Below are positions 16,272 through 25,687 of a DNA stretch of 64,000 nucleotides, piece after piece (the first letter of the stretch is position 1; each line of letters opens with the position of its first letter). The stretch comes from Methylotenera mobilis 13 (GTDB lineage Bacteria; Pseudomonadota; Gammaproteobacteria; Burkholderiales; Methylophilaceae), in NCBI RefSeq assembly GCF_000384255.1, contig NZ_KB913035.1, positions 2,739,788 to 2,803,787 of the forward strand. The letters are read 5' to 3'. The notes under the pieces were generated by a model. The model did no database searches, was not told where the DNA came from, and saw only the letters and a list, made by a program, of their open reading frames with translations. The position numbers and the translations under genes were made by a program.

Positions 16272-16463
16272 GTGGATAACTTTGTGGGTGCGATGGGGAT
16301 AGCGCATGTAAGCCACTGGCGGATATATCAAACGGCTAATCGTAGAAGTTTTGAGCAATCAGTATTACTGCAGTTAATATTAACTGGATCACCCAACTTG
16401 CTAGCACTTGGTTTAATCATGTTGGCGGTTGTTATATGCTTGATTATCTTTTTCCAATATTAA
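16272..16463 (+). CDS. Possible small membrane protein (uncertain)
   Basis: The 63-codon frame starts with GTG and ends in one hydrophobic segment (about 43-63, LLALGLIMLAVVICLIIFFQY), the pattern of a tail-anchored small protein. There is no clear ribosome binding site. The start overlaps a perfect DnaA box (TGTGGATAA, 16271-16279), so the frame may be fortuitous. I know no family for it. Confidence 0.3.
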   Translation: MDNFVGAMGIAHVSHWRIYQTANRRSFEQSVLLQLILTGSPNLLALGLIMLAVVICLIIFFQY

Positions 16464-16543
16464 ACTCGCTTATTAGCCACCTACTTCTGGTGGTGTTTCA
16501 ACATCAAATCGAATGCTACCTTTGTAGGTTTCTATATTTGTAG

Positions 16544-16590
16544 TTGTCATATTTTTGTCATATTATTGTCACATTTAGCGCGCCTATCTA
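16544..16590 (+). promoter_or_regulatory. Pho box and -10 element upstream of the phosphate porin
   Basis: Three 7-base units TTGTCAT, TTGTCAT and TTGTCAC start at 16544, 16555 and 16566, exactly 11 bases apart, which is the PhoB direct-repeat pattern. A -10-like TATCTA (16585-16590) lies 12 bases after the last unit with no good -35 box, as at PhoB-activated promoters. It precedes the OprP-like porin by about 160 bases, so a long 5' leader is expected. Confidence 0.82.
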
Positions 16591-16747
16591 ACAAAACACA
16601 AAGTAGCATGGCAACTTTAGATTGATATTGCACGGGCAGTAATTTAGACAACAACATCAAGCCGGCACAATTAAATGCCTAAGCAACTCTTTTAGACAGC
16701 TATCAACAATTGATAAGTTCTTTACCAACCAATTTTATGGTGATTTC

Positions 16748-18274
16748 ATGAATATAAATAAAATAGCTATTGCCTCACTATCTATGATGAGTGCTTCATG
16801 GATCAATCCTGCATTCGCGCTAGACTTGTATGTGGACAGTAACACTCAGCAGATTTACGCTGCACCGGGTGAGAATCGCGTCAAATTAGGATCTTTTGAG
16901 AAAAAAGAAGAAATCGACAAATTAAAGGCAACGCTAAAAGCAGAAATTGAAGCAGAGCTTAAATCAAAACAACCTGCTCAAGCAGACAAACAGGCGAACA
17001 CCTCTGAAGTAATCACTAGTTTAAACACAGACTCAACAAATACAGATTTAACCGATAATGTTGCTACGGTAGAAACTCAACCAAAAGTGAAAAAAGGCTA
17101 TTCACCTGCAAATCTAAGCTACGGGAAAAACGGTTTTGAGTTTAGAACTGATGATGATAAGTTCTCTCTCGCAATTCAAAACAGAGTGCAAGCGCGCTTT
17201 GCAGAGCCATTTGATGGTGACCCGCGCACACTGGCAGATTTAGACAAAGACGAGAAGTCATTCATGATTCGTCGTGCCCGTACCAAGCTGAATGGGCACG
17301 CATACGTACCCTGGTTAAAATATTACCTCCAATACGACTGGTCTCAACCGGTATTAAGAGATTTAAACTTAACGGTAGACAAATATAAATGGGCGCAAGT
17401 GAGAGTTGGGCGCGGCAAAGTCTCTTACAATAATGAACGCGTTACCTCATCTGGTAGCCAACAGTTTGTGAATCGATCTATTGTTAATGACGTTTTTACG
17501 GTTGATCGCCAACAAGGCATTGAGGTGAAAGGTAATTTATTTTCAGGTACTTGGTATGACATGACTTACTATGCCGGTGCTTTTACAGGCTTAGGCGTAG
17601 GCGAGAGAAATAATGACGATGGCAATATGATGTATTCTGGCAGATTACAGTGGAATGCATTAGGTGGCGAAATGAAGTTCAGCCAGTCGGATATCGAGTT
17701 TCATGAACAACCAGCACTAAATATCTCTGTAGCAGCCAATTCAAACAGAAGCAAATGTACCGCTTTTGAAACTGATAGCAGAAGCTGTAGAAACTTAACA
17801 GATGTGAACGCTGCAGGCACAGCAAGGTATAGATCACCATCAGAAACGTTCGAAAAAGGTGGCGCAAAGTCTGGTCAATACGAAATCAGCCAAATGATGG
17901 AAGAAATACATTTCAAATGGAACGGCTTTTCATTCTTGCATGAGCTGCATGCTAAAAGAATTAAAGACACCCTCAATAACGATCAAGAAACAAAATTACT
18001 TGGTGGCTTTGTTCAAGCAGGCTATTTCCCACATCGTCAAATCATGGCTATCCCCGAAAACATCGAACTGGCTGGACGCTATGCTTTTGTAGACATGGAT
18101 ACTGACCGTGACAATGACAAGCAAACTGAGCTAAGCGCAGTGATTAACTACTTTTTAGAGGGTCACTTCAACAAACTAAGCTTACAATTAAGTCGACTCA
18201 ACGTAGAAGACCCGATTAAACTAGAAAAAGATAACGAAACCAGAGTTTGGGCACAATGGGACTTTTCTTTCTGA
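16748..18274 (+). CDS. Phosphate-selective porin, OprO/OprP family
   Basis: The 508-aa outer-membrane protein has a signal peptide cleaved after AFA (residue 24). A short N-terminal periplasmic part with a helical KKEEIDKLKATLKAEIEAEL stretch could trimerise as a coiled coil. From about residue 120 a 16-strand type barrel follows (NGFEFRTDDDKFSLAIQNRVQARF, with FMIRRARTKLNGHAYVPWLKYYLQYDW further on) and it ends with aromatic F. Two cysteines about 10 residues apart near residue 340 suggest a disulfide loop. The three-unit Pho box upstream supports induction by phosphate starvation and a phosphate or pyrophosphate uptake role. Confidence 0.9.
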   Translation: MNINKIAIASLSMMSASWINPAFALDLYVDSNTQQIYAAPGENRVKLGSFEKKEEIDKLKATLKAEIEAELKSKQPAQADKQANTSEVITSLNTDSTNTDLTDNVATVETQPKVKKGYSPANLSYGKNGFEFRTDDDKFSLAIQNRVQARFAEPFDGDPRTLADLDKDEKSFMIRRARTKLNGHAYVPWLKYYLQYDWSQPVLRDLNLTVDKYKWAQVRVGRGKVSYNNERVTSSGSQQFVNRSIVNDVFTVDRQQGIEVKGNLFSGTWYDMTYYAGAFTGLGVGERNNDDGNMMYSGRLQWNALGGEMKFSQSDIEFHEQPALNISVAANSNRSKCTAFETDSRSCRNLTDVNAAGTARYRSPSETFEKGGAKSGQYEISQMMEEIHFKWNGFSFLHELHAKRIKDTLNNDQETKLLGGFVQAGYFPHRQIMAIPENIELAGRYAFVDMDTDRDNDKQTELSAVINYFLEGHFNKLSLQLSRLNVEDPIKLEKDNETRVWAQWDFSF

Positions 18275-18599
18275 CACCTTAGTTTATTCCATACATTAAG
18301 AAAAATAGCGCCTGTTTGGCGCTACTTAAAACTAATGGCGGCTCACTCTGTCAATGAATTAGGAATTGATGTTGTTTGAAACTGCATGTGTCGTGGATAT
18401 TTAGCCATTCGCAAGATTACACTAGCAAAAAAACCAAACATCAGCCAAAATTAACAAGAGATGTAGATGAAAGCGCTAATTCAGACAATCAAACATTGCC
18501 TCACTGGTTGATGATGCAAATTACATCATTGAATCACCGTCAATCTCAATTGAATTGATAACATCTCGCCCTATTTATTAGTTACTTCAGGTTTATTTA
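18275..18599. other. Intergenic region with hairpin
   Basis: This holds a perfect hairpin TAGCGCC/GGCGCTA (18306-18312 and 18318-18324) without a following T-run, possibly a weak terminator or mRNA end for the porin gene. The remaining sequence shows no convincing gene; a 60-codon TTG-started frame at 18376 has neither ribosome binding site nor family. Confidence 0.5.
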
Positions 18600-18935
18600 A
18601 TGAGCACATACAACGAAATCGACGCCCATGACTTATCTGTCATGCTGACCACCCAATCTCTATTATTAGTGGACGTCCGCAACGACGATGAAGTGGCTCG
18701 AGGCGTGATTCAAAACGCAGTACATATTCCACTCGCAATGCTTCCAGTTCAGTATGAGTCGCTCGCCAAAGCAGATAACATTGTATTTTACTGCCACAGT
18801 GGCGTGCGTTCTGCACACGCAGCTGCTTTTGCCGCTAGCAAAGGCTGTAAGCATGTATATAATTTAGCTGGCGGCGTATTGGCTTGGGCTAGAGCAGGTC
18901 ATCCGTTTGTGCAAATCAACACACCGTCTAGATAA
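18600..18935 (+). CDS. Single-domain rhodanese
   Basis: The 111-aa sulfurtransferase covers one rhodanese domain. LLLVDVRNDDE (21-31) is the CH2A-type motif and the active-site loop is C65-H-S-G-V-R (65-70), with C65 carrying the persulfide. It lacks a signal peptide, so it is cytoplasmic. tusA follows after 45 bases on the same strand; together they may relay sulfur to tRNA thiolation or cofactor synthesis, which is inferred from pairing. Confidence 0.92.
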   Translation: MSTYNEIDAHDLSVMLTTQSLLLVDVRNDDEVARGVIQNAVHIPLAMLPVQYESLAKADNIVFYCHSGVRSAHAAAFAASKGCKHVYNLAGGVLAWARAGHPFVQINTPSR

Positions 18936-18980
18936 GCGAGATTATGCAAATCAAAATAAAAGTAACACAGGAAAACTATC

Positions 18981-19214
18981 ATGGATTTTGACAAAGTAGT
19001 CGATGCAACAGGTTTAAACTGCCCTTTGCCGATTTTGCGTTGCAAAAAGGGGTTAAGCGATATGGCGGCCTCTCAAGTATTAAAAATAATCTCTACCGAC
19101 CCAGGCTCAGTGAAAGACTTTAATGCTTTCTGCGTACAGACAGGCCATGAGCTTTTATTATTAGAAGAAGACGAAACCGCATTTACGTTTTATATTAAAA
19201 AACGTGTGAGCTAA
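18981..19214 (+). CDS. tusA: TusA-family sulfur carrier protein
   Basis: The 77-aa protein has the TusA motif LNCPLPILRCKK with acceptor C14 in the CPxP signature. C21 is a second cysteine in the same helix, and C48 is a third. It accepts persulfide sulfur from a cysteine desulfurase or rhodanese and passes it on, classically for thiouridine at tRNA position 34. It follows a rhodanese gene, and the bidirectional terminator at 19305 closes the unit. Confidence 0.92.
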   Translation: MDFDKVVDATGLNCPLPILRCKKGLSDMAASQVLKIISTDPGSVKDFNAFCVQTGHELLLLEEDETAFTFYIKKRVS

Positions 19215-19304
19215 TGAATGCTTGCTGAGATGTAAGCGACTCGTTTAAAAGTTTTTTAACGTCATCTTAATTACTTATCATGTTGTAACCAGCGCAATAT
19301 CAAA

Positions 19305-19336
19305 AAAAATAGCTAGCCAATCGGCTAGCTATTTTT
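19305..19336. terminator. Bidirectional terminator between tusA and valS
   Basis: The arms AGCTAGCC (19311-19318) and GGCTAGCT (19323-19330) with loop AATC are extended by A/T pairs, giving a T-run in both directions. It serves the converging tusA and valS genes. Confidence 0.88.
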
Positions 19337-19361
19337 ACAACTTGTTGCCTAAAGTTTAAAG

Positions 19362-22250
19362 TTACTTAAGCTTTGCCAACTGACTAGCCAACTTATCCAA
19401 AGTTGCACTAAAGTCAGCCACTCGTGCTTTCTCTTGCTCAACCACTGCGGCTGGCGCTCTTGCTACAAAACTTTCGTTATTGAGCTTGGCGTTTGCTTTG
19501 TTGATTTCGCTTTCTAAGCGTGTAACTTCTTTACTTAAGCGCTCTTTTTCCGCTGCGACATCAATCTCAACTTTCAGCATTAATTTAAAGTCATTGACTA
19601 ACATCACAGGTGCATCAGCTTCTGGTAGGTCGCTTACGATGCTTACTTCCTCAAGCTTAGCCAGTGCTTTTAAGTATGGTGCATAGGCAGTTAACGCTTC
19701 TGCATCACCTGCGGCAATCAGTGGCACCCGCGCTGCTGGTGAAATGCCCATTTCGCCACGTAAGCTTCTGCATGCATCTACCGCTTGTTTCAGCAAAGCA
19801 ACCCATGCTTCAGAGCCTTCATCAAGCTTGTCTGGCTGTGCTTTTGGATAAGCTTCTAGCATAATGCTTGGGCCATGCTTTTCTGTCATCGGCGCGATCG
19901 TTTGCCAAATTTCTTCTGTGATAAATGGCATGATAGGGTGAGCTAGGCGCAAGATGGTTTCCAATACACGTAACAAAGTACGACGAGTACCGATTTTTTC
20001 TGCCTCATTGCCGTTTTGTATCTGTACCTTGGCTAGTTCTAAATACCAATCGCAATACTCATCCCATACAAATTCATAAATCGCTTTGGCTGCCAAGTCA
20101 AAGCGATAGTCTTCAAACGCACGCTCAACCTCAGCTTCTGTACGTTGCAATATGCTCACAATCCAACGGTCTGCCTGTGAAAATACGCGACCACCTTCCA
20201 CACAACTACCAAGACCAAAACCGTTGTCTTGGCCTTCTGTATTCATCAACACAAAGCGCGTTGCATTCCACAATTTATTGCAGAAATTACGGTAGCCATC
20301 ACAGCGCTGTAAATCAAACTTAATATCACGGCCTGGTGAGGCTAATGCGGCAAACGTGAAGCGTAGCGCATCGGTACCATAGGCGTTAATGCCTTCAGGG
20401 AACTCTTTACGTGTACGCTTCTCGATTTTTTCGGCATCTTTCGGGTTCATCAACCCTGTCGTGCGTTTTTTAATCAGCTCATCCAGACCAATCCCATCAA
20501 TCAAATCGATTGGGTCCAGCACGTTGCCTTTAGATTTACTCATCTTCTGACCTTCAGCATCACGAATCAAGCCGTGTACATAGACATGCTTGAACGGAAT
20601 TTTGCCTGTGATGTGCGTGGTCATCATCACCATACGCGCGACCCAGAAGAAAATAATATCGAACCCTGTCACCAACACTGAAGATGGCAAATACTGTTGC
20701 AAGGCAACATTGGCAGCATCTTTCTCTGCATCACCGGTCCAGTCTAACGTTGAGAACGGCCATAAGGCTGATGAGTACCAAGTATCCAGCACATCATCGT
20801 CACGTTTCAAATGACCAGCATAACCATCTTTTGCGGCCTGTGCCTTAGCTTCTACTTCATCATGCGCAACGTATACTTTGCCGTCATCAGAATACCAAGC
20901 CGGGATTTGATGCCCCCACCATAACTGACGAGAAATACACCAGTCTTGAATGTTATTCAGCCATTGGTTATAGGTATTAACCCAGTTTTCTGGATAAAAC
21001 TTGATTTCACCACTGGCAACAACGTCCAATGCTTTCTGGGTAATTGATTTACCATCAGCCGCAGGTTTGCTCATTGCTACAAACCATTGGTCGGTCAGCA
21101 TAGGCTCAATCACCACATTGGTACGGTCACCACGCGGCACTTTGAGCTTATGTTTCTCAGCCTTAACTAAGTAACCTTGCGCCTCTAAGTCTGCTACCAC
21201 CTGCTTACGTGCGGCAAATCGCTCAAGACCAATCAGATTAGCTGGCATCTCGATGGCTGGGCTAATAGAGCCGTCTGCCGCCCACACTTCCGCGGCCGCT
21301 GGAACAAAGCCTTGCAGATTCAAAATAACAATTTTATCCAAGCCATGACGTTGACCGACCATATTATCGTTGAAGTCATGTGCAGGCGTGACTTTCACCA
21401 CTCCGGTACCGAACTCCAAATCGACGTAATCATCAGCAATAATTGGGATCTCACGGCCACATAATGGCAATTTAACGTGCTGACCAATCAGGTGTTTATA
21501 ACGCTCATCTTCTGGATGCACCATCACCGCCACGTCACCCAGCATAGTTTCTGGGCGAGTTGTCGCGACTGTCAAATGACCTGCACCATCCGCGAGCGGA
21601 TAGTTGATGTGCCACATGAAGCCGTCTTCCTCTTCCTGCACCACTTCTAGATCTGATACAGCTGTACCTAACTTCACATCCCAGTTCACTAAGCGTTTGC
21701 CACGGTAAATCAGGCCTTCGTTATACAAGCGCACAAAGGTTTTGGTCACCGTTTGGTTTAGGCCTTCATCCATGGTGAAGCGCTCACGTGACCAATCTGG
21801 GGATGTGCCTAAACGGCGCATTTGTTTAGTAATCGTACCGCCTGAGTACTCTTTCCATTCCCAGACTTTTTCAAGAAACTTTTCACGCCCTAAGTCATGG
21901 CGGGATACGCCTTGTGCATCTAACTGACGCTCAACCACAATTTGCGTCGCGATACCTGCGTGATCTGTGCCTGGTTGCCATAGCGTATTGTCGCCGCGCA
22001 TACGGTGATAACGGGTTAACGCATCCATTAGCGTCTGGTTAAAGCCGTGCCCCATATGGAGCGTGCCTGTCACGTTTGGCGGGGGTAATAAAATACAGAA
22101 GTTATCTTGCTTAGCGGTATCTAAACCAGCGGCATAGTAGCCTTGCCCCTCCCAGAATTCATACCATTTGCTTTCAATGGTTTTTGGGTCGAATGATTTT
22201 GCTAACTCTTTATTTTCTTGCATCTTTTGTGTGGTGTTGTCAGTTGTCAT
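19362..22250 (-). CDS. valS: Valyl-tRNA synthetase
   Basis: The 962-aa class I synthetase charges tRNA-Val. The HIGH motif is HMGH (65-68, in [14 protein letters not shown]), and KMSKS is at 569-573. The CP1 editing domain spans about 200-340, and the C-terminal coiled-coil arm (about 895-962, ending [12 protein letters not shown]) binds tRNA. Full length matches bacterial ValRS. Its 3' end faces tusA across a shared terminator. Confidence 0.97.
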   Translation of the reverse strand: MTTDNTTQKMQENKELAKSFDPKTIESKWYEFWEGQGYYAAGLDTAKQDNFCILLPPPNVTGTLHMGHGFNQTLMDALTRYHRMRGDNTLWQPGTDHAGIATQIVVERQLDAQGVSRHDLGREKFLEKVWEWKEYSGGTITKQMRRLGTSPDWSRERFTMDEGLNQTVTKTFVRLYNEGLIYRGKRLVNWDVKLGTAVSDLEVVQEEEDGFMWHINYPLADGAGHLTVATTRPETMLGDVAVMVHPEDERYKHLIGQHVKLPLCGREIPIIADDYVDLEFGTGVVKVTPAHDFNDNMVGQRHGLDKIVILNLQGFVPAAAEVWAADGSISPAIEMPANLIGLERFAARKQVVADLEAQGYLVKAEKHKLKVPRGDRTNVVIEPMLTDQWFVAMSKPAADGKSITQKALDVVASGEIKFYPENWVNTYNQWLNNIQDWCISRQLWWGHQIPAWYSDDGKVYVAHDEVEAKAQAAKDGYAGHLKRDDDVLDTWYSSALWPFSTLDWTGDAEKDAANVALQQYLPSSVLVTGFDIIFFWVARMVMMTTHITGKIPFKHVYVHGLIRDAEGQKMSKSKGNVLDPIDLIDGIGLDELIKKRTTGLMNPKDAEKIEKRTRKEFPEGINAYGTDALRFTFAALASPGRDIKFDLQRCDGYRNFCNKLWNATRFVLMNTEGQDNGFGLGSCVEGGRVFSQADRWIVSILQRTEAEVERAFEDYRFDLAAKAIYEFVWDEYCDWYLELAKVQIQNGNEAEKIGTRRTLLRVLETILRLAHPIMPFITEEIWQTIAPMTEKHGPSIMLEAYPKAQPDKLDEGSEAWVALLKQAVDACRSLRGEMGISPAARVPLIAAGDAEALTAYAPYLKALAKLEEVSIVSDLPEADAPVMLVNDFKLMLKVEIDVAAEKERLSKEVTRLESEINKANAKLNNESFVARAPAAVVEQEKARVADFSATLDKLASQLAKLK

Positions 22251-22283
22251 AACCTAGCATTTTATCACAGGGCAAACCTGCTG

Positions 22284-23225
22284 TTATATCGCCAAATAGC
22301 TTGCGATAAAAGAAAGCAAAATAGCCGCAAGAAATATTGAAAAGTGCACAATTGCCCAATAGCGGTAACGCAGCCTTAATGCCTGCGGCGTGATGCCAGA
22401 GATCACGAATAGGCGTTTATTTTTTGGTTTTGCAATCAGATGTCGCTCGCTCTTTAGCAACTGCGCCTGCTTAAGTTTCACTTCAGAATAAGCCTGTTCG
22501 CGCGCCAGCGCCCATTCATGCATATCAACTTCACCATCTCGGTTAAGATCAAAACGCTGTAAAAGCCTAGTTTTAGATTGCTTCCATTGCGTCAGTAATT
22601 TGCCGACTTCCTGATGGATTTCAGATTCCGTATTGGCTTGTGTATTGCCATCTAAATCACCCAATACATAAATAGATTTATCTGTAAATAACACATCCTC
22701 AATATATCGATGCCCATTTTGCGTAATCACATGGCGGCTGGCTGCATAAATATGAGCACCTTTGGGGTCAACCACGCACACGCCAGACTCATCATGCAAC
22801 TCAAATACTTGCTCGCTCACTTGGTAGTCTTCTAAACGCCACATGTAATTGCTATCACGTGCGTAAACCCATAGCCGAAACCAAACACAAGGTACGCCTT
22901 GTATCGGGCTGCGCGTTGGGCTTAGATGTTTAGATTTTCCGAAAAGCTCAACATAGCCTTGGGCCGCCGAAGCAATCGTTGAAATAGGCACTTCAGATAT
23001 CGCAAGCAGTCTTTTATAGTTAAATGCCCAAGCAAATATAGCCACCAAGGCACTTAATCCAAATAGAAATGGGAGTTGATGGGCTTGCCGATCGTGATAA
23101 TCTAAATACACGCCCGCAAGCACCAATCCAATACAAACACATAAGGCTAGCGGGTTTAAATAGTAACTACGAAACTGCACACACGACCTAAAGCTTTGTA
23201 TTAAAGCGCTGACCAACCTCAACAT
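22284..23225 (-). CDS. GIDE-like membrane protein with EF-hand
   Basis: The 313-aa protein has helices at about 24-42 and 52-66, a cytoplasmic or periplasmic middle domain resembling the GIDE/MULAN beta domain (SPTRSPIQGVPCVWFRLWVY, with WRLEDYQVSEQVFELHDESG), and a final helix pair near 290-313. An EF-hand-like loop DLNRDGEVDMHE (246-257) is inserted. Bacterial GIDE-domain proteins have no proven function and lack the RING finger of the eukaryotic relatives. It overlaps the upstream lemA by 38 bases, which supports a LemA-GIDE complex. Confidence 0.75.
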   Translation of the reverse strand: MLRLVSALIQSFRSCVQFRSYYLNPLALCVCIGLVLAGVYLDYHDRQAHQLPFLFGLSALVAIFAWAFNYKRLLAISEVPISTIASAAQGYVELFGKSKHLSPTRSPIQGVPCVWFRLWVYARDSNYMWRLEDYQVSEQVFELHDESGVCVVDPKGAHIYAASRHVITQNGHRYIEDVLFTDKSIYVLGDLDGNTQANTESEIHQEVGKLLTQWKQSKTRLLQRFDLNRDGEVDMHEWALAREQAYSEVKLKQAQLLKSERHLIAKPKNKRLFVISGITPQALRLRYRYWAIVHFSIFLAAILLSFIASYLAI

Positions 23226-23754
23226 CGGTTAACTCGGCTGAAGAGAACTTAAGCAGCTGTTCTTTAACAAAACCAAATAGTCTCGCCACAATTACATCGG
23301 GAAATTGTTGAACACGTACATTGTTAATATAAACACTATCGTTATAAAACTCGCGCCGATCTGCAATTTGATTTTCAAGCCCTGTGATGCGGGTTTGCAA
23401 CATAAGGAAGTTTTGGTTTGATTTAAGCTCTGGGTAATTTTCTGCCACTGCAAAAAGGCCACCTAGGCCCACGCGAAGTGCACTTTCAGCCTGCCCTAAT
23501 GCGGCAACATCATGATGATCACGTGCCTCATTGACTTGGGTACGTGCTTGAATGACTTTTTCTAACGTTGCTTGCTCATGCTGCATATACTGCTTACAAG
23601 TATCAATCAGCTTGGGCAACTCATCGTGCCGCTGCTTTAGCAATACATTGATATTGGACCAGGCTTTCTCAACGTTATTTTTAACACTGACCAAGCTGTT
23701 GTAAGTGATCACAAAGTACAGCACGACTACCGCCACCACCATCCACGTTAACAT
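23188..23754 (-). CDS. lemA: LemA family protein
   Basis: The 188-aa protein has one N-terminal membrane helix (about 1-18) and a long helical bundle typical of LemA (YNSLVSVKNNVEKAWSNINVLLKQRHDELPKL, shown here in overlapping parts 20-39 and 32-51), ending with YPELKSNQNF and FPDVIVARLFGF. The biochemical role of the family is unclear; it usually pairs with membrane proteins such as TPM- or GIDE-domain proteins, as here. The downstream gene overlaps its end. Confidence 0.9.
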   Translation of the reverse strand: MLTWMVVAVVVLYFVITYNSLVSVKNNVEKAWSNINVLLKQRHDELPKLIDTCKQYMQHEQATLEKVIQARTQVNEARDHHDVAALGQAESALRVGLGGLFAVAENYPELKSNQNFLMLQTRITGLENQIADRREFYNDSVYINNVRVQQFPDVIVARLFGFVKEQLLKFSSAELTDVEVGQRFNTKL

Positions 23755-23820
23755 CGCGTCCCCTTATTGTTATTCATATGGCCTACATGATAAAAGATAG
23801 TATCACTGACTGTTTATATA

Positions 23821-25044
23821 TTAAATATCAGGCATCAATAACGGGCTGACTTTTTCCCAGTATCTAGAAAATCGTTTTAAGCGCTTTTCACTAAGTCGCA
23901 CATTCACTAACTTTTCCATAGGCTGCCATCTTGGTGCAAATGGCGCTAAAATCTCTTTGACTGTCAGGTTGGGTGTATCTTGCGTGACCACTTGCCCCAC
24001 CCCTTTTTGCATGAACACTTCATGCGTGTCACCCATCCACACCTCAACACTCATCATCTCATGCAGGCAATCCGCAACAAACTGCAAACGATTAAGCGAC
24101 CAGTGCCCACATAGCACAGGATCAAAGACAAATATCTTAGGGTATGGCTTATCCATCAATGCATTATGTGCAGATAACATTTCATCATGGACATAAATAG
24201 CATTCGCCTGAAAACGATGGGCGGCTTTCATTGGCAATGATTTAATCGTATATTGTTTTGGAATCGTGGCGATAGGTGGCGAAAATAAGCGTGCATTCAA
24301 TGCCTCATAGCTAGCATCAAACGGACATTTTGCAGAACATGTGGCGCAGTACTTTCCGCCAGTATAACGCTCTAAGTTTTCTTTGTTGAAGTAATACGGT
24401 TTAGAGCTAAAGGTAGAAGCAATCCATTGCCAAGACAAATGATTGCTGGCGAAATCACCATCCAACAAATGCGCCTCAAACCAATCAGCGGCTTCACGCC
24501 AGTCCATTTTTAGATGATGGACAATATAACTGGCAAACCACATGCGGGCATGGTTATGCAGATACCCAGTATCAAGTAACTCTTTCACAAAGCCATCCAT
24601 ACATGGCAAGCCAGTGTTCGCTTGTTTAACGGCATCACTCAGTGGCTGGTACTGAATATCTACTTTAGGAGGCTCCATTTCACTAAAGATTGCATTTCCT
24701 TCTGCAAACCAGACTTGTCGCCAAAAGTCACGCCAAGCCAATTCCATCAGCAACTTCTCAGCTTGTATGCCTGACTGTTTTTTCACAAAAGCGAACACTT
24801 CACTAAGCGTCAAACAGCCATGACGTAAATACGGTGATAAATGTGTCACCGCACCATTAACAAAATTACGATTGCGGCCATATTGTATGGCATCAATCGC
24901 ATTGAGCTTTCTAACCCCACTGGCCCTGCCTCCAGACCACGCCAACTCAAGATCAGGTCCTTTCGCCGCAGAAAATAGACGCCTAATGTAGTGCAACCTT
25001 TCTTCCCGATCGCTAGGGATATTGAGTTTTTGTGCGGAGCCCAT
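23821..25044 (-). CDS. Photolyase/cryptochrome-like FAD-binding protein, unusual domain order
   Basis: The N-terminal about 290 residues are the helical FAD domain of photolyases (RNFVNGAVTHLSPYLRHG, HNHARMWFASYIVHHL, LDGDFASNHLSWQWIAST, SKPYYFNKENLERY). A C-x2-C-x3-CPF cysteine motif (YCATCSAKCPF) follows. The usual N-terminal alpha/beta antenna domain is missing. Instead a C-terminal about 130 residues with YVHDEML, KIFVFDP and EVWMGDTHEV resemble that alpha/beta domain, as if permuted. The frame is open to 25110, but the ATG at 25044 has AGGA at 8 bases and is preferred (407 aa). It could be a DNA repair enzyme or light sensor; the permutation is inference. Confidence 0.8.
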   Translation of the reverse strand: MGSAQKLNIPSDREERLHYIRRLFSAAKGPDLELAWSGGRASGVRKLNAIDAIQYGRNRNFVNGAVTHLSPYLRHGCLTLSEVFAFVKKQSGIQAEKLLMELAWRDFWRQVWFAEGNAIFSEMEPPKVDIQYQPLSDAVKQANTGLPCMDGFVKELLDTGYLHNHARMWFASYIVHHLKMDWREAADWFEAHLLDGDFASNHLSWQWIASTFSSKPYYFNKENLERYTGGKYCATCSAKCPFDASYEALNARLFSPPIATIPKQYTIKSLPMKAAHRFQANAIYVHDEMLSAHNALMDKPYPKIFVFDPVLCGHWSLNRLQFVADCLHEMMSVEVWMGDTHEVFMQKGVGQVVTQDTPNLTVKEILAPFAPRWQPMEKLVNVRLSEKRLKRFSRYWEKVSPLLMPDI

Positions 25045-25203
25045 TGATGTATTTCCTACAAGATTAAGGATGTGTGATATACCACCCAAAAGGGTACACC
25101 TTTTGTACATAATTTAATATTAAAAAATATTGAAATATCATGCAATAATAATCACCGATGTTTACGATTATCAATTTATAAATTCTTTTTAGCAGGATAT
25201 CAA

Positions 25204-25653
25204 ATGATAGAAGCAACATGGGTTTGGGCGGTATTAGGTATTGTTTTAATCGCAGTCGAAATACTGGCCATCGGTACGTTGTATGTATTATGGTTTGGTA
25301 TTGCAGCCATTTGTTTGGCGATCGCAACGTGGTTCTTTCCTGACACTCCTTACGCAATTCAATTTATCGCTTTTGCCATACTCTCACTCGGATCCTTAGC
25401 AATATGGCGTCGTTATTACAAAAGAAATGACACCAGCTCACCTGTTGGACAATCACAAGGCGAAGAAATAGGACGCGTTGGCACCGTAGTAGAAGCAACA
25501 AGTCCCACACAAAATGGCTTGATACGCTTCACTCAAGGCTTAATGGGTAGCCGCGAGTGGATGGCAGTTTCCGATGAAGTTATTGAAATTAACAGTCAGG
25601 CAAAGGTCATCGCTGTTGAAGGCAATGCACTTCGCATTACAAAAATCAGTTAA
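25204..25653 (+). CDS. NfeD-like membrane protein
   Basis: The 149-aa protein has two to three membrane helices (about 7-30, 32-45 and 50-67) and a C-terminal OB-fold domain (about 85-149, GRVGTVVEATSP...GSREWMAVSD), the short NfeD form. It precedes an SPFH protein by 34 bases on the same strand, the standard partner; together they form membrane microdomain assemblies. AGCAGG upstream of the ATG is a plausible ribosome binding site. Confidence 0.9.
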   Translation: MIEATWVWAVLGIVLIAVEILAIGTLYVLWFGIAAICLAIATWFFPDTPYAIQFIAFAILSLGSLAIWRRYYKRNDTSSPVGQSQGEEIGRVGTVVEATSPTQNGLIRFTQGLMGSREWMAVSDEVIEINSQAKVIAVEGNALRITKIS

Positions 25654-25687
25654 CGCTTTTTAATCGTCACTTAAGAGGAATATTCAA

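Noticed and set aside
18376..18558. 60-codon TTG-started frame after the porin
   Set aside because: No ribosome binding site, no motif and very polar composition; more likely untranslated sequence.
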